DNA from: CAXMST01 sp963712765 | Lineage (GTDB): Bacteria > Actinomycetota > Thermoleophilia > Solirubrobacterales > 70-9 | Direction of reading: 5' to 3' | Assembly (NCBI GenBank): GCA_963712765.1 | Contig: CAVQIX010000001.1 | Coordinates: 124,001-188,000 of the forward strand | Length of the DNA: 64,000 nucleotides | Shown here: one piece after another, positions 53,268 through 61,320 of the stretch | Position numbering within the stretch: position 1 is the stretch's first letter | Layout: each line of letters begins with the position of its first letter | The notes under the pieces: generated by a model | Database searches by the model: none | What the model was told of the DNA's origin: nothing | The model's input: the letters and a program-made list of their open reading frames with translations, nothing else | Program-made: the position numbers and the translations under genes

Positions 53268-54448
53268 GCCGCCACCCCGTCCCCGGCCCTGATCGCGGCC
53301 GCCTCCTCGGTGATGTCGATCGCAACCGGACACCAGGTGATGCAGCGGCCGCAGCCAACACAGCCGGTGCTGTTGTCGAACTGATCGGACCAGGTCGAGA
53401 GCTTGTGGGTCATCCACTGACGGTACCGGGAACCGACCGAGCTCCGGGCGCTGCCGCCGTCGATGTGGGTGAAGCCGAGCGTGAAGCAGGAGTCCCAGTG
53501 CCGACTGTGCTCGGCGCCCTCGCCGGCAAGATCGACGACGTCCTCCACGTCGGTGCAGAAGCACGTCGGGCAGACCGAGGTGCAGTTGCCGCAGCTGAGA
53601 CAGCGCTCGGCGACCTCATCGAAGCGTGGATGCTCGAGATTGCGTTGCAGGAGTCCGGCGAGCCCGTCGGTGTCGAGCTCGCGCCCCATCGAGGCGGCGG
53701 TCTCGGCGACGATCTCCTCGGCTCGCTCGACGGTCGCGGCGTCCGCCTCGCCAAGCGGAATCGCCGCGAGGATACTCTCACCCGTCTCGCTGCCGGCCGC
53801 GACGAGGAAGCGGTGCCGGCCCGGCTCGACGATCTCGGTCAGGAGCAGATCGAATCCCGATCCCACCGCCGGCCCGGTGTCGGTCGAGGCGCAGAAGCAG
53901 GTGCCTCCGGCCTGACCGCAGTTGAGCGCGATGATCAGGCTCGCCTCGCGGCGGGCCCGGTATCCGTCATCGGGATGCTCGATGTTGAGCAGAGCGTCGT
54001 CGAGGGAGGCGATCGCGTGCATGTCGCAGGAGCGGACCCCGAGAAAAGCGCGCCGGCGGACCTCCTGCGGCTCGGCCTCGAAGCGGAGGGCGCCGTCACC
54101 GTCGCGACGCGAGCTCCAGAGCTTGACCATCGGTGGATGCAGGTACCGCTTCCAGGACTGCGGACCGGAGGAGAACCCGAACAGGGCTCGATCCCCGCGC
54201 TCGACCAGCCGGTAGGTGCCGCCGTCCTGCTCGTCGGCGAGACCGACGGGGAGTTGCTCGCTGCTGCTGACCGGTCCGAGCCCGATCGCGCCGGCCTCGA
54301 CCCGCGGGCCGATCACCTCGTAACCCGCGTCGTCCAGCGCGCCGAGCAGGAGGTCGAAGTCTGCGCGCTGCAGGACTCTGGGCGAAATCGTGGGCGGCAG
54401 AATTCCTCCGTCAGGTCGATCTGGCCCGCGCGCGGGCGCGGACGACAT
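53264..54448 (-). CDS. hydB: hydrogenase iron-sulfur subunit (HydB/AsrA-like)
   Basis: 394-residue electron-transfer subunit. The N-terminal ~250 residues form the AsrA/HydB domain (FLGVRSCDMHAIASLDDALL, IALNCGQAGGTCFCAS). The C-terminal part has two [4Fe-4S] ferredoxin motifs, CLSCGNCTSVCPTCFC and CVGCGRCITWCPVAID. It relays electrons between the hydrogenase and NAD(P)H/acceptor modules. It is the first gene of the operon. TAGGCT lies 12 nt before the ATG, so the 5' UTR would be only a few nucleotides. Confidence 0.9.
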   Translation of the reverse strand: MSSAPARGPDRPDGGILPPTISPRVLQRADFDLLLGALDDAGYEVIGPRVEAGAIGLGPVSSSEQLPVGLADEQDGGTYRLVERGDRALFGFSSGPQSWKRYLHPPMVKLWSSRRDGDGALRFEAEPQEVRRRAFLGVRSCDMHAIASLDDALLNIEHPDDGYRARREASLIIALNCGQAGGTCFCASTDTGPAVGSGFDLLLTEIVEPGRHRFLVAAGSETGESILAAIPLGEADAATVERAEEIVAETAASMGRELDTDGLAGLLQRNLEHPRFDEVAERCLSCGNCTSVCPTCFCTDVEDVVDLAGEGAEHSRHWDSCFTLGFTHIDGGSARSSVGSRYRQWMTHKLSTWSDQFDNSTGCVGCGRCITWCPVAIDITEEAAAIRAGDGVAA

Positions 54449-54460
54449 TGCTGCCGCCGC

Positions 54461-54466
54461 AGCCTA
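54461..54466 (-). promoter_or_regulatory. -10-like box TAGGCT for the hydrogenase-ppdK operon
   Basis: On the minus strand, 12 nt before the hydB ATG at 54448; no Shine-Dalgarno. No clear -35 or operator repeat was seen in the 83-bp intergenic region. Confidence 0.35.
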
Positions 54467-54531
54467 TCGATCGCGAGCGCCGCCTTTCGTCAGGTCAATG
54501 CCGGAACCCCGACCGCAGTTCCTACGGATGC

Positions 54532-55029
54532 CTACTTCAGCTTCGCGACCTGCTTGGTCAGCTTGTTGACCTCTTTCTGCAGCTGCTGCACCTGCGACTG
54601 CAGCGTGTCGACGTTGTTGCTGAGGCCGTTGACCTCGGTCTGGGTCTTGGTCTGCTGGTTGCCGAGTTTGTTGACCTTCTTGTCGGTGCTCTTCAGCGAC
54701 TGCGAGACGTTCTGCTCTCCCTTCTTCGCGGCCTGCTCGGCCCTCGCCCCCGCGGCGGCAGCCTCACCCGCAGCGGCTGCACTCGTCTCCCCGACGGTCT
54801 GCTGGAGCTGCTTGACGTCGTCGTTGGAAGCGTTGTCCTGGGTGATCACGATCACCAGGGCCGCGATCGCCACCACTGCCGCGAAACCCGCGAGCCAGAC
54901 CGGCCAGTCGATGCCGCCGCTGAGCGGGTAAGGATCGCCCGGGCTCGGGGGTGGTGTTGCCGGGCCCGGGGGCGGTGTGGGCGGGCCCGGGGGCGTTGTG
55001 GGCGGGCCCGGGGGCGGTGATGCTTCCAT
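54532..55029 (-). CDS. single-pass membrane protein with Pro-rich head and coiled coil
   Basis: 165 residues. The first ~38 are Pro/Gly/Thr (PPPGPPTTPPGPPTPPPGPA), encoded by three near-identical 21-bp units. One membrane helix follows (VWLAGFAAVVAIAALVIVIT). The rest is a Lys/Gln/Asn-rich heptad coiled coil (NNVDTLQSQVQQLQKEVNKL). The Pro-rich head is probably cytosolic and the coiled coil extracellular, reaching toward the wall. I do not recognise a named family. GGGAG precedes the ATG. Confidence 0.75.
   Translation of the reverse strand: MEASPPPGPPTTPPGPPTPPPGPATPPPSPGDPYPLSGGIDWPVWLAGFAAVVAIAALVIVITQDNASNDDVKQLQQTVGETSAAAAGEAAAAGARAEQAAKKGEQNVSQSLKSTDKKVNKLGNQQTKTQTEVNGLSNNVDTLQSQVQQLQKEVNKLTKQVAKLK
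54955..55017. repeat. three 21-bp tandem units coding the Pro/Gly head
   Basis: Units built on GGGCCCGGGGGCG plus a variable GTGTGGGC-type spacer. They lie wholly inside the coding region at 54532-55029 and explain its PPGPxTP periodicity. Confidence 0.6.
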
Positions 55030-55196
55030 TCTGCGTCTCCCTGTTCCTCGTGATCAGGACGTCGACACCGGCGTCGGTGCCGACCGAGAGGTCGAGGCGA
55101 GGCCGTGTCGCCGTTGAGCTTCCCGTACGGCCCGACACTATCTCAGGGCGCGCCCCCGGAGCCGCGCGGGGGATCCGTAATCCGGGAGAGGTGGAC

Positions 55197-57092
55197 TCAG
55201 GGGGTCACGATCGCAAAGCCCGGCTCGATCTCGTCCAGCAGGCTGAAGAAGGTCAGCAGCGCGGCGCCGTCGCCTCCGACCGCCAGCCTCCCCGCCTCGA
55301 TCAGCGCCGGCAGCTCGGTCATGCCCAGCACGAGCTCGTTGAAGGCCGCACGCTCGATGGTCAACGAGGCGTCGCCGGCGTCGCCTTCGCGTCCCTGCCT
55401 GCGGGTGAGCACCCCGTTGCCGAGCCGGAGATGAAAGCTCTCGCCGGTGTCGGGGAAGCTCCAGTCGAAGGTCAGCTCGTGCTCTGCGGCGCGGGGGCCG
55501 TTGAGGCGGATCGCGATCGCGTCCAGCAGCTTGCCGGTAGGCAGATGGGCGATCAGATCGGCACCCATCGTGATCGGCGATTCGCCCGCGACGACCCCCT
55601 CCCGCAGCTCACGCGCCCCCATCAGGAAGAAGTTGCGCCAGGTCGCGTTCTCGGCGCCGTAGGCGAGCTGCTCCAGCGCCCTGGCCTCGAGCTCACGGGC
55701 GGCCGCGTTGTCGGGGTCGGCGAAAACGACGTGGGAGACGACCTCGGCCACCCAGCGGAAGTCGCCCTCCCCGTAGGCCCGCTCGGCCTTCTCGAGGACC
55801 GCCTCGGCGCCTCCCATGAACTCGACGTAACGCTCGGCGGCCGGCTCGGGTGGATGCCGCCACAGATGGGCCGGATTGCCGTCGAACCAGCCGATATATC
55901 GCTGGAAGATCGCCTTCGTGTTGTGGTTGACCGACCCGTAGTGGCCGCGGCAGTGCCACTCGGAAGCCAGCGAGGGAGGCAGCTCGACCATCTCGGCGAT
56001 CTCGTCGGCGACGTAGCCCTGGTTGAGCAGCCGCAGCGTCTGATCGTGGAGGAAGCGATATAGGTCGCGCTGCTTGGCGAGCATCGCGACGATCCGCTCC
56101 CTCCCCCAGCGCGGCCAATGATGGCCGGCGAACATCACGTCGGCATGCTCGGCGAAGAGATCGATCGACTCGTCGAGGAAGGCGGACCAGGCGTAGGGAT
56201 CACGCACCGGGGCCCCGCGCAGGGTGAGCAGATTGTGGAGGTTGTGGGTGGCGTTCTCGGCGATGCAGAGCGCGCGGCGGTCGGGCAGCAGGAAGTTCAT
56301 CTCCGCCGGCGCCTCGGTCCCCGGCGTCATCTGGAAGCGGAGCCGGATGCCGTCGACGACTTCCTCCTGGCCGGTATGGGTGATTTCAAGGTTCGGCGGG
56401 ATCAGGGTGACCGTGCCGGTCGAGTTGCGCATCCCGATCGCCGCGCCGATCTGCCCGGCCGGCCCCGGCTCCAGCGGGGCGCCGAACATGTACTCCGCCC
56501 GCCTGCTCATCGCCGGGCCGGCGAATACGTTCTCGCTCACCGCGTGCTCGAGGAAATGCTCGGGCGCGAGCACGGGGACCGCACCGCTCGCCGCCGCCTC
56601 CGCATCGAGGACGCCGCGCGCGCCGCCGAAGTGATCGATGTGGGTGTGGGTGTAGAGCAGGCCGCTGACCGTTCGCTCGCCGCGGTGGCGCCGGTACAGC
56701 GCCAGAGCCGCGGCGGCACATTCCGCCGAGATCAACGGGTCGATCACCAGGACCCCCTCGTCGCCCTCGACGATGGTCATGTTCGAGATGTCCTGACCGC
56801 GCACCTGGTAGACCCCCGCCGCGACCTCGAAGAGGCCGCCGAGGGCGTTCAGCTGCGCCTGTCGCCAGGCGCTCGGATTGGCCGTTTCCGGGCAGGCGCG
56901 GTCGAGGAACGAATAGCTGCCGAGGTCCCAGACGATGCGGCCGTCGGTCGCCTCGACCAGGGCCGCGTCGAGCTCAGCCACGCGGCCGCGCCGCGCATCC
57001 TCGAAGTCGGCCTCGTCGTCGAAGGGGAGCTCGGAGCCAAGCGCGGCGTTGGCGGCCGCGACCTGCGGGCTGACCTCGGGCTCCGGACTCAC
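55197..57092 (-). CDS. alkyl/aryl sulfatase, metallo-beta-lactamase fold (SdsA1-like)
   Basis: 631-residue zinc alkylsulfatase that cleaves primary alkyl sulfates such as SDS to alcohol and sulfate. The MBL metal motif is LYTHTHIDHFGGARG (His149, His151, Asp153, His154). The central dimerisation part contains HNTKAIFQRYIGWFDGNPAH. The C-terminal ~130 residues are a SCP2-like lipid-binding domain (LIAHLPTGKLLDAIAIRLNG). No signal peptide is visible, unlike Pseudomonas SdsA1, so it may act inside the cell. The GTG start lies 6 nt after a TACGAT box. Confidence 0.93.
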   Translation of the reverse strand: MSPEPEVSPQVAAANAALGSELPFDDEADFEDARRGRVAELDAALVEATDGRIVWDLGSYSFLDRACPETANPSAWRQAQLNALGGLFEVAAGVYQVRGQDISNMTIVEGDEGVLVIDPLISAECAAAALALYRRHRGERTVSGLLYTHTHIDHFGGARGVLDAEAAASGAVPVLAPEHFLEHAVSENVFAGPAMSRRAEYMFGAPLEPGPAGQIGAAIGMRNSTGTVTLIPPNLEITHTGQEEVVDGIRLRFQMTPGTEAPAEMNFLLPDRRALCIAENATHNLHNLLTLRGAPVRDPYAWSAFLDESIDLFAEHADVMFAGHHWPRWGRERIVAMLAKQRDLYRFLHDQTLRLLNQGYVADEIAEMVELPPSLASEWHCRGHYGSVNHNTKAIFQRYIGWFDGNPAHLWRHPPEPAAERYVEFMGGAEAVLEKAERAYGEGDFRWVAEVVSHVVFADPDNAAARELEARALEQLAYGAENATWRNFFLMGARELREGVVAGESPITMGADLIAHLPTGKLLDAIAIRLNGPRAAEHELTFDWSFPDTGESFHLRLGNGVLTRRQGREGDAGDASLTIERAAFNELVLGMTELPALIEAGRLAVGGDGAALLTFFSLLDEIEPGFAIVTP

Positions 57093-57098
57093 CCGGCG

Positions 57099-57104
57099 AT
57101 CGTA
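57099..57104 (-). promoter_or_regulatory. -10-like box TACGAT, leaderless start of the alkylsulfatase
   Basis: On the minus strand, 6 nt before the GTG at 57092; no Shine-Dalgarno. Confidence 0.4.
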
Positions 57105-57133
57105 TCCATGTGGGGCGTGCAGGCCGCCGCCAC

Positions 57134-57778
57134 TCAGATCGCTTCCTGGCGCCTGCTCCAGCGAGAGATCCCCAGCGGCGCGAGCATGCCGAAGGCGATT
57201 GCACCTCCGAGCACGATCGTGTGGGTCGCGACGCTCGCCTCGGGGAGGCCGGCCGGGGGGATGAAACCGACGGCGAACGCTGCCACCGAGAACGCGATCC
57301 CGGTCGCGCAGGTAATCCCGATGCCCCAGCGGCCGCCCGGGATCGCGAAGGGCCGCTCGAGGTCACCCGCGGTATAGAGCCGATCGTCGGTGCCGGCTTC
57401 CCAGCCCAGCGAGAGCGCGATCATCGCCGCGGAGCTGGTCAGGATCACCGTCCAGAAGATCACGTTCTGAAACCACTGCAGCCAGGTTGCGACGAAGCCG
57501 GCCCGCGGCCCGAACGCCTCGCTGACCCAGACATATACGCCGCCGTCCCGCTGGAAGGTGGTCCCAAGCTCAGCCGCGACCAGCGCCGCGGGGATCAGGA
57601 ACAGGATGATCGCGGCGGCCAGGTAGAAGATCGCCCCGAGCCCATAGGTCGCCAGCGGCGACATCCCATGCAGGCTGGTGATGATCCCGAAGACCAACAT
57701 CACCACCAGGAAGACCCCCAGCGAAAGGGGAGCGCCCCTGGGGCTCTGCCGGGGTCGCTCGCCGCGGGCGCCCCTCAC
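57134..57778 (-). pseudogene. APC-family amino acid permease with a large internal deletion
   Basis: 214 residues where the family has ~480-520. The first ~125 residues match helices 1-4 of GadC-like permeases (FLVVMLVFGIITSLHGMSPL, ALVAAELGTTFQRDGGVYVW, VSEAFGPRAGFVATWLQWFQ). Then the sequence jumps to the normal C-terminal region (ERPFAIPGGRWGIGITCATG, AFAVGFIPPAG), keeping frame. Helices ~5-10 are absent, so transport is unlikely. The frame is intact and a TAGACT box lies 6 nt before the GTG start, so a short protein may still be made. Confidence 0.7.
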
Positions 57779-57784
57779 GGCGCG

Positions 57785-57790
57785 AGTCTA
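57785..57790 (-). promoter_or_regulatory. -10-like box TAGACT upstream of the truncated permease
   Basis: On the minus strand, 6 nt before the GTG at 57778. Confidence 0.35.
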
Positions 57791-57926
57791 TTGGCGGGTG
57801 TCGCCGAGCCCGCATCGAGAGCTGGGCCCGCAGGCGGTAGGGTGAGTCGGTCGCCGCGCCGGACGCGGTCGGACCTGCGAGACACCCCAGAATGCCCGGC
57901 CGCATGCCGGCGAAGGAGAGGGATCG

Positions 57927-58187
57927 ATGGAGACACTGGTAGTGACCCACGATGTCGACGACGTCCAGCACTGGCTCAACTCACCCAAGCGTGAGGAGCT
58001 GTTCGGGCCACACGGGATCACGGTCCGCACCTTCCACGATCCAGAGGGCTCGAACAGGGTTGCGGTGCTCGTCGAGACCCCGAGTGTCGATGCTTGGCGC
58101 GAGGTCCTCGAGGGCGAGGCCGCCCCCGAGGCGATGAAGCACGACGGCGTCCACCCCGACTCGATCATGAGCTACGTCGAGGGCTGA
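57927..58187 (+). CDS. small conserved protein (alpha/beta-barrel-like), function unknown
   Basis: 86 residues: METLVVTHDVDDVQHWLNSP, GITVRTFHDPEGSNRVAVLV, VDAWREVLEGEAAPEAMKHD and the end SIMSYVEG. The strand-helix order resembles a dimeric alpha/beta-barrel (ABM/EthD-like) fold. This is structural guesswork from pattern, not a family match. AGGAGAGGG lies just before the ATG, one of the clearest Shine-Dalgarno sites in the window. It is a solitary gene between the broken permease and the HD-GYP gene. Confidence 0.7.
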   Translation: METLVVTHDVDDVQHWLNSPKREELFGPHGITVRTFHDPEGSNRVAVLVETPSVDAWREVLEGEAAPEAMKHDGVHPDSIMSYVEG

Positions 58188-58291
58188 TTCCGGCCGCCCT
58201 CGAGTGCGCCACCACGGAGGGTGAGGAATTCGAGCGATCGTCACGCCGGACGACGCATGACGGCGTGCGGATGCCCCGGACGGGCGTCCGA

Positions 58292-60886
58292 TCAGCTGGC
58301 GGGATCGAGCTCGGGCGACGGGTCGGCCGTCGCCTCGGGCGACGGGTCAACCGTCGGCGCTTCAGCCCCGACGACCTCTTCTTCTGGAGGTGGCCCGGCT
58401 TGGTCAGTGGGGTCGTCCGGTTCCTGTGCGGGCGGATCGGCCGGTGGCTCGGGGGGCGGCGGATCTGCCGGCGGTAGCTTCTCCGGATCCCCGACCGCAG
58501 CTGCCGGTGGCTGATCTCCGGTGGCCTCGGTGGGGAGCTGCTCATCCTCGGCGTCCAAGGTGCCCACATCGTCGCCCGGTGAGATCGCCGGCTCCACCGA
58601 ACGATCCTCTTGGGACTCAGGGCGGGGAGCGGCGGTCCGCATCGCCTTCGGCCTCCGCTCAGCGGACCGGGTCGGCTCAGAGCCGAGCGCCGGCACCGGA
58701 TACGGGATCGGTCCGATCGCCCACTCGTCCTCCGTCTTGGTCTTGGTCTTCGAACCACCCGGCTGGGTGATCGTCGTCTCGGTCTCCGACCTGCAGACGC
58801 CGTCCCCGCACTCGAGCTTCGTCTTCGTTTCCGTCTTCGAGCCGTCGGCGGCGATCTCGACCGTCTCGGTTTCGGACTTCGACTCGCAGATCCCGTCCTT
58901 GCAGTCGGTCGTGCTCTTGGTCTTCGATCCTGAGCCGTCGGGATGCTTGGTCTCCGACTCCTCCGACCTGTACGAGCATACGTTGCCGGCGCACTCGAGC
59001 CTGTTCTTCGACGTGGTCTCGGATCCGTCCACATCGAAGATGCGGCTCTCGGACTCCGACTCGAAGACGCAGGAGCCGTTCACGCACCTCTCCTTGCTCT
59101 GCGACTTCTGCCGCGAGCCGTCCGGGAACTCCGTTTCGGAGTCCTTGGTCTCCTCCCACTTGTTGCCGGCGCGCTTGGTGACTGTCTGGCTCGTTTCCTC
59201 CGTTCCATCGGGATGGACGGTCTCGCGAAGAGTCCGGAAGGTGTAGTTACCCCTGTTGCAGTCGTTCCTGACCGTGGTGGTTGTCACCGAGCCGTCTGTG
59301 TTTGGGGTCACCGTCTCCGACTCGTCCCTGTAGTGATCGGGCGAATTGCATACCGGAGCGGGATTTCCGGGCGAACCGCCGCCTCCGGGCGAACCGCCGC
59401 CTCCGGGCGAACCGCCGCCTCCGGGCGAACCGCCGCCTCCGGGCGAACCGCCGCCTCCGGGCGAGCCGCCGCCTCCGGGCGAACCGCCGCCTCCGGGCGA
59501 ACCGCCACCTCCGGGCGAGCCGCCACCTCCAGGCGAGCCGCCACCTCCAGGCGAGCCGCCACCTCCGGGCAGAGTGCCTCCGGGCGAGGTGCCTCCGGGC
59601 AGAGTCCCTCCGGGCGAGGTGCCTCCGGGCAGGGTGCCTCCGACGGGCGAGCCGCCGCCCGGCGGCCCGGCGCCTCCGACGGGCACGACGGGGTTGGCTT
59701 TGGCGATCAATGCACCACCGCCACCGCCGCCGCCTCCCGCTGCACCGGACGCACCGACCACGTTCCCGGCGCCCACAGCCTGCGACGGCGCGGTATCCGC
59801 CTGCCCGGGCTGTCCGGAGGGAGAGCCTGTTGCGACCGTCGCCGCCCCGACGGCGATCGCGGCCACCACCATGCCCAGGCTCCCCACCGATGCCGGGCTT
59901 CCCGCGTTGGCGCGAAACGCCAGCTGGGCCAATATGAACTGCGGCACGCTGAGCGCAGCCGCCCAAAGTGCGGCAAGTCGGCCCCCGGCGTAGTGATGGC
60001 TGAAAGCACGGACTGCCGCGGCGTCGAGCGTCTTCCCAGCCTCCTCCTCGAGCACCTCGAGAGCCCTGCGGTGAGGCATCGCCCCCCGGTAGGGACGTGA
60101 CGAAGTCATGGCATCGTAGGTATCGGCAACGCCCATGATCCGGGCTCCGATCGGTATCTCCTCGCCGGACAGGCCCTCGGGGTAGCCGCTGCCGTCGAGA
60201 CGCTCGTGGTGGTAGAGGACGCACCCGAGCATCTGCTCATCCGCTTGACCGGCGAGCATCCGCGCCCCGTCGACGGGGTGCTTCTTGATCACCGCCCACT
60301 CCTCGGCGTTGAGCTGACCCGGCTTGTGGAGCACCTCGAGCGGGGTGTTGATCTTGCCGACATCGTGCAGGATCCCGGCCCGGCGAATCTGCTGCACCTC
60401 CTCCCGTGAGAGCCCCATGCGGCTGGCGATGTTGGCTGAGTGAATCGCCACCCGCCGGGAGTGACCGTGGGTGTAGGCATCGCGTCGCTCCAGCGCGCCG
60501 GCAACCCCGACCAGCGCCTCGAGCCGCATCTCCGCAGCAACATCGCTGCCGGAGTGGTTCGTGGCAGCGAGCAACGTTGTCGCGTTGCCCAGCCGCCACT
60601 CCAGGTAGAAACGGCGGGCGTAGCCCCAGAGCATCAGCTCGGAGAAGACGAGATCGCCCGCCCGCTTGCGTCGCTGCCAGAGCGCCCCTCCGGCCCAACA
60701 CATCAACAGGGAGAAGGCGACGCCGACCAGCACCAGCAGGACGGTGCTCTCGATCGCCCCCCAACCCCCGAGAGCCCAGACGACCGCGAACGGGGGACCG
60801 ATGACCATGATGGTCGCGAGCACCGCGTACGGTAGGTATCGGAGCATCCAGCCGCAGCCGGTCGGCTCCTCATAGTTGTTCTGCAT
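58292..60886 (-). CDS. membrane HD-GYP protein with GGGGSP repeats and a Cys-pair repeat domain
   Basis: 864 residues. Two membrane helices (~16-38, ~46-68) lead to an HD-GYP phosphodiesterase domain (~120-300): AYTHGHSRRVAIHS, ILHDVGKI (His174-Asp175), YHHERLDGSGYPEGL (GYP at 234-236), ADTYDAMTSSRPY. The motifs are intact, so c-di-GMP hydrolysis is plausible. Two further hydrophobic segments (~303-325, ~334-352) follow. Then come a Gly-rich stretch with five 5-residue and eleven 6-residue (GGGGSP) repeats, and ~220 residues of roughly 36-residue repeats, each with a Cys pair (ERCVNGSCVFESES, LECAGNVCSYRSEE, TDCKDGICESKSET, LECGDGVCRSETET). A Pro/Glu/Asp-rich tail ends the protein. Such a fusion is new to me. 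Confidence 0.85.
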   Translation of the reverse strand: MQNNYEEPTGCGWMLRYLPYAVLATIMVIGPPFAVVWALGGWGAIESTVLLVLVGVAFSLLMCWAGGALWQRRKRAGDLVFSELMLWGYARRFYLEWRLGNATTLLAATNHSGSDVAAEMRLEALVGVAGALERRDAYTHGHSRRVAIHSANIASRMGLSREEVQQIRRAGILHDVGKINTPLEVLHKPGQLNAEEWAVIKKHPVDGARMLAGQADEQMLGCVLYHHERLDGSGYPEGLSGEEIPIGARIMGVADTYDAMTSSRPYRGAMPHRRALEVLEEEAGKTLDAAAVRAFSHHYAGGRLAALWAAALSVPQFILAQLAFRANAGSPASVGSLGMVVAAIAVGAATVATGSPSGQPGQADTAPSQAVGAGNVVGASGAAGGGGGGGGALIAKANPVVPVGGAGPPGGGSPVGGTLPGGTSPGGTLPGGTSPGGTLPGGGGSPGGGGSPGGGGSPGGGGSPGGGGSPGGGGSPGGGGSPGGGGSPGGGGSPGGGGSPGGGGSPGNPAPVCNSPDHYRDESETVTPNTDGSVTTTTVRNDCNRGNYTFRTLRETVHPDGTEETSQTVTKRAGNKWEETKDSETEFPDGSRQKSQSKERCVNGSCVFESESESRIFDVDGSETTSKNRLECAGNVCSYRSEESETKHPDGSGSKTKSTTDCKDGICESKSETETVEIAADGSKTETKTKLECGDGVCRSETETTITQPGGSKTKTKTEDEWAIGPIPYPVPALGSEPTRSAERRPKAMRTAAPRPESQEDRSVEPAISPGDDVGTLDAEDEQLPTEATGDQPPAAAVGDPEKLPPADPPPPEPPADPPAQEPDDPTDQAGPPPEEEVVGAEAPTVDPSPEATADPSPELDPAS
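59371..59568. repeat. eleven tandem 18-bp units (GGGGSP codons)
   Basis: Eleven consecutive 18-bp units of the form GCGARCCGCCRCCTCCRG, with almost no drift in the first eight. Coding in the minus frame as GGGGSP. The near identity at DNA level indicates recent expansion and likely length polymorphism. Confidence 0.9.
59569..59643. repeat. five tandem 15-bp units (GGTLP/GGTSP codons)
   Basis: Adjoins the 18-bp array. Units alternate between GCAGAGTGCCTCCGG and GCGAGGTGCCTCCGG forms, giving GGTLP and GGTSP in turn. Confidence 0.85.
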
Positions 60887-61263
60887 GATCCCCCAAGTTG
60901 GAACGGTTGAGGCTATGAAAATACCTGCAAGCGGTCAGAACTGCAAGTGGCCGCGTGGATGAGCACGTGTTGCTGCAGCCAACTCCCCTGGCCGTTACGG
61001 CGGCTCGCCGGAGGTCAGATCGCGGCGACCGGGATCGGCCGGGGGTCGCGGATCGCCTTGTCGCTCGCGCGCCGACCAGGGCTCGGCCGAGCTGATCTCC
61101 ACCCTGGCTCTTCACCCTTCGTCTTCGTCATGCCGGCCTCGTCGGTGAGCTTCGCCTAGCAGGGGCCCTCGGCGTCCATATCACGAGGACGACGATCCCA
61201 ACGAACGCGGATGCTGGGCCTGGCTACCGTGGGGACTACGCGGTGGGCGGGTGGCGACCACGG
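60887..61263. other. intergenic region between divergent HD-GYP and H1-like genes
   Basis: About 430 bp lie between the two starts. Apart from promoter elements at both ends (listed separately), I see no gene: open frames here are short, have no family pattern, and no RNA fold stands out. Confidence 0.5.
60918..60946 (-). promoter_or_regulatory. HD-GYP gene promoter, TTGCAG-17 nt-TATTTT, with a direct repeat
   Basis: On the minus strand TTGCAG (60946-60941) and TATTTT (60923-60918) are spaced by 17 nt. The decamer CTGCAAGYGG occurs twice on the plus strand (60925-60934, 60941-60950), 16 bp apart, within the -35 and spacer, and could be an operator. The 5' UTR to the ATG is about 25 nt, with GGGGGA as a possible Shine-Dalgarno. 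Confidence 0.55.
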
Positions 61264-61292
61264 TTGACCGCCGCCGCTGGCGAGCCTACAGT
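61264..61292 (+). promoter_or_regulatory. H1-like gene promoter, TTGACC-17 nt-TACAGT
   Basis: TTGACC (61264-61269) and TACAGT (61287-61292) with the ideal 17-nt spacer, the best sigma70 match in the window. The start at ~61299 leaves a ~22-nt leader with AAGGAG before the ATG at 61321. Confidence 0.65.
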
Positions 61293-61320
61293 CGGTCCGC
61301 AACCTCATCAAGGAGTTCCG

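Noticed and set aside
59371..59643. CRISPR-like array
   Set aside because: Units are 15-18 bp with no spacers and are in-frame coding repeats.
59346..59993. Plus-strand Pro-rich protein (GEPPPP repeats) opposite the HD-GYP gene
   Set aside because: The minus frame has a conserved HD-GYP domain through the same stretch. The plus frame is its repeat shadow.
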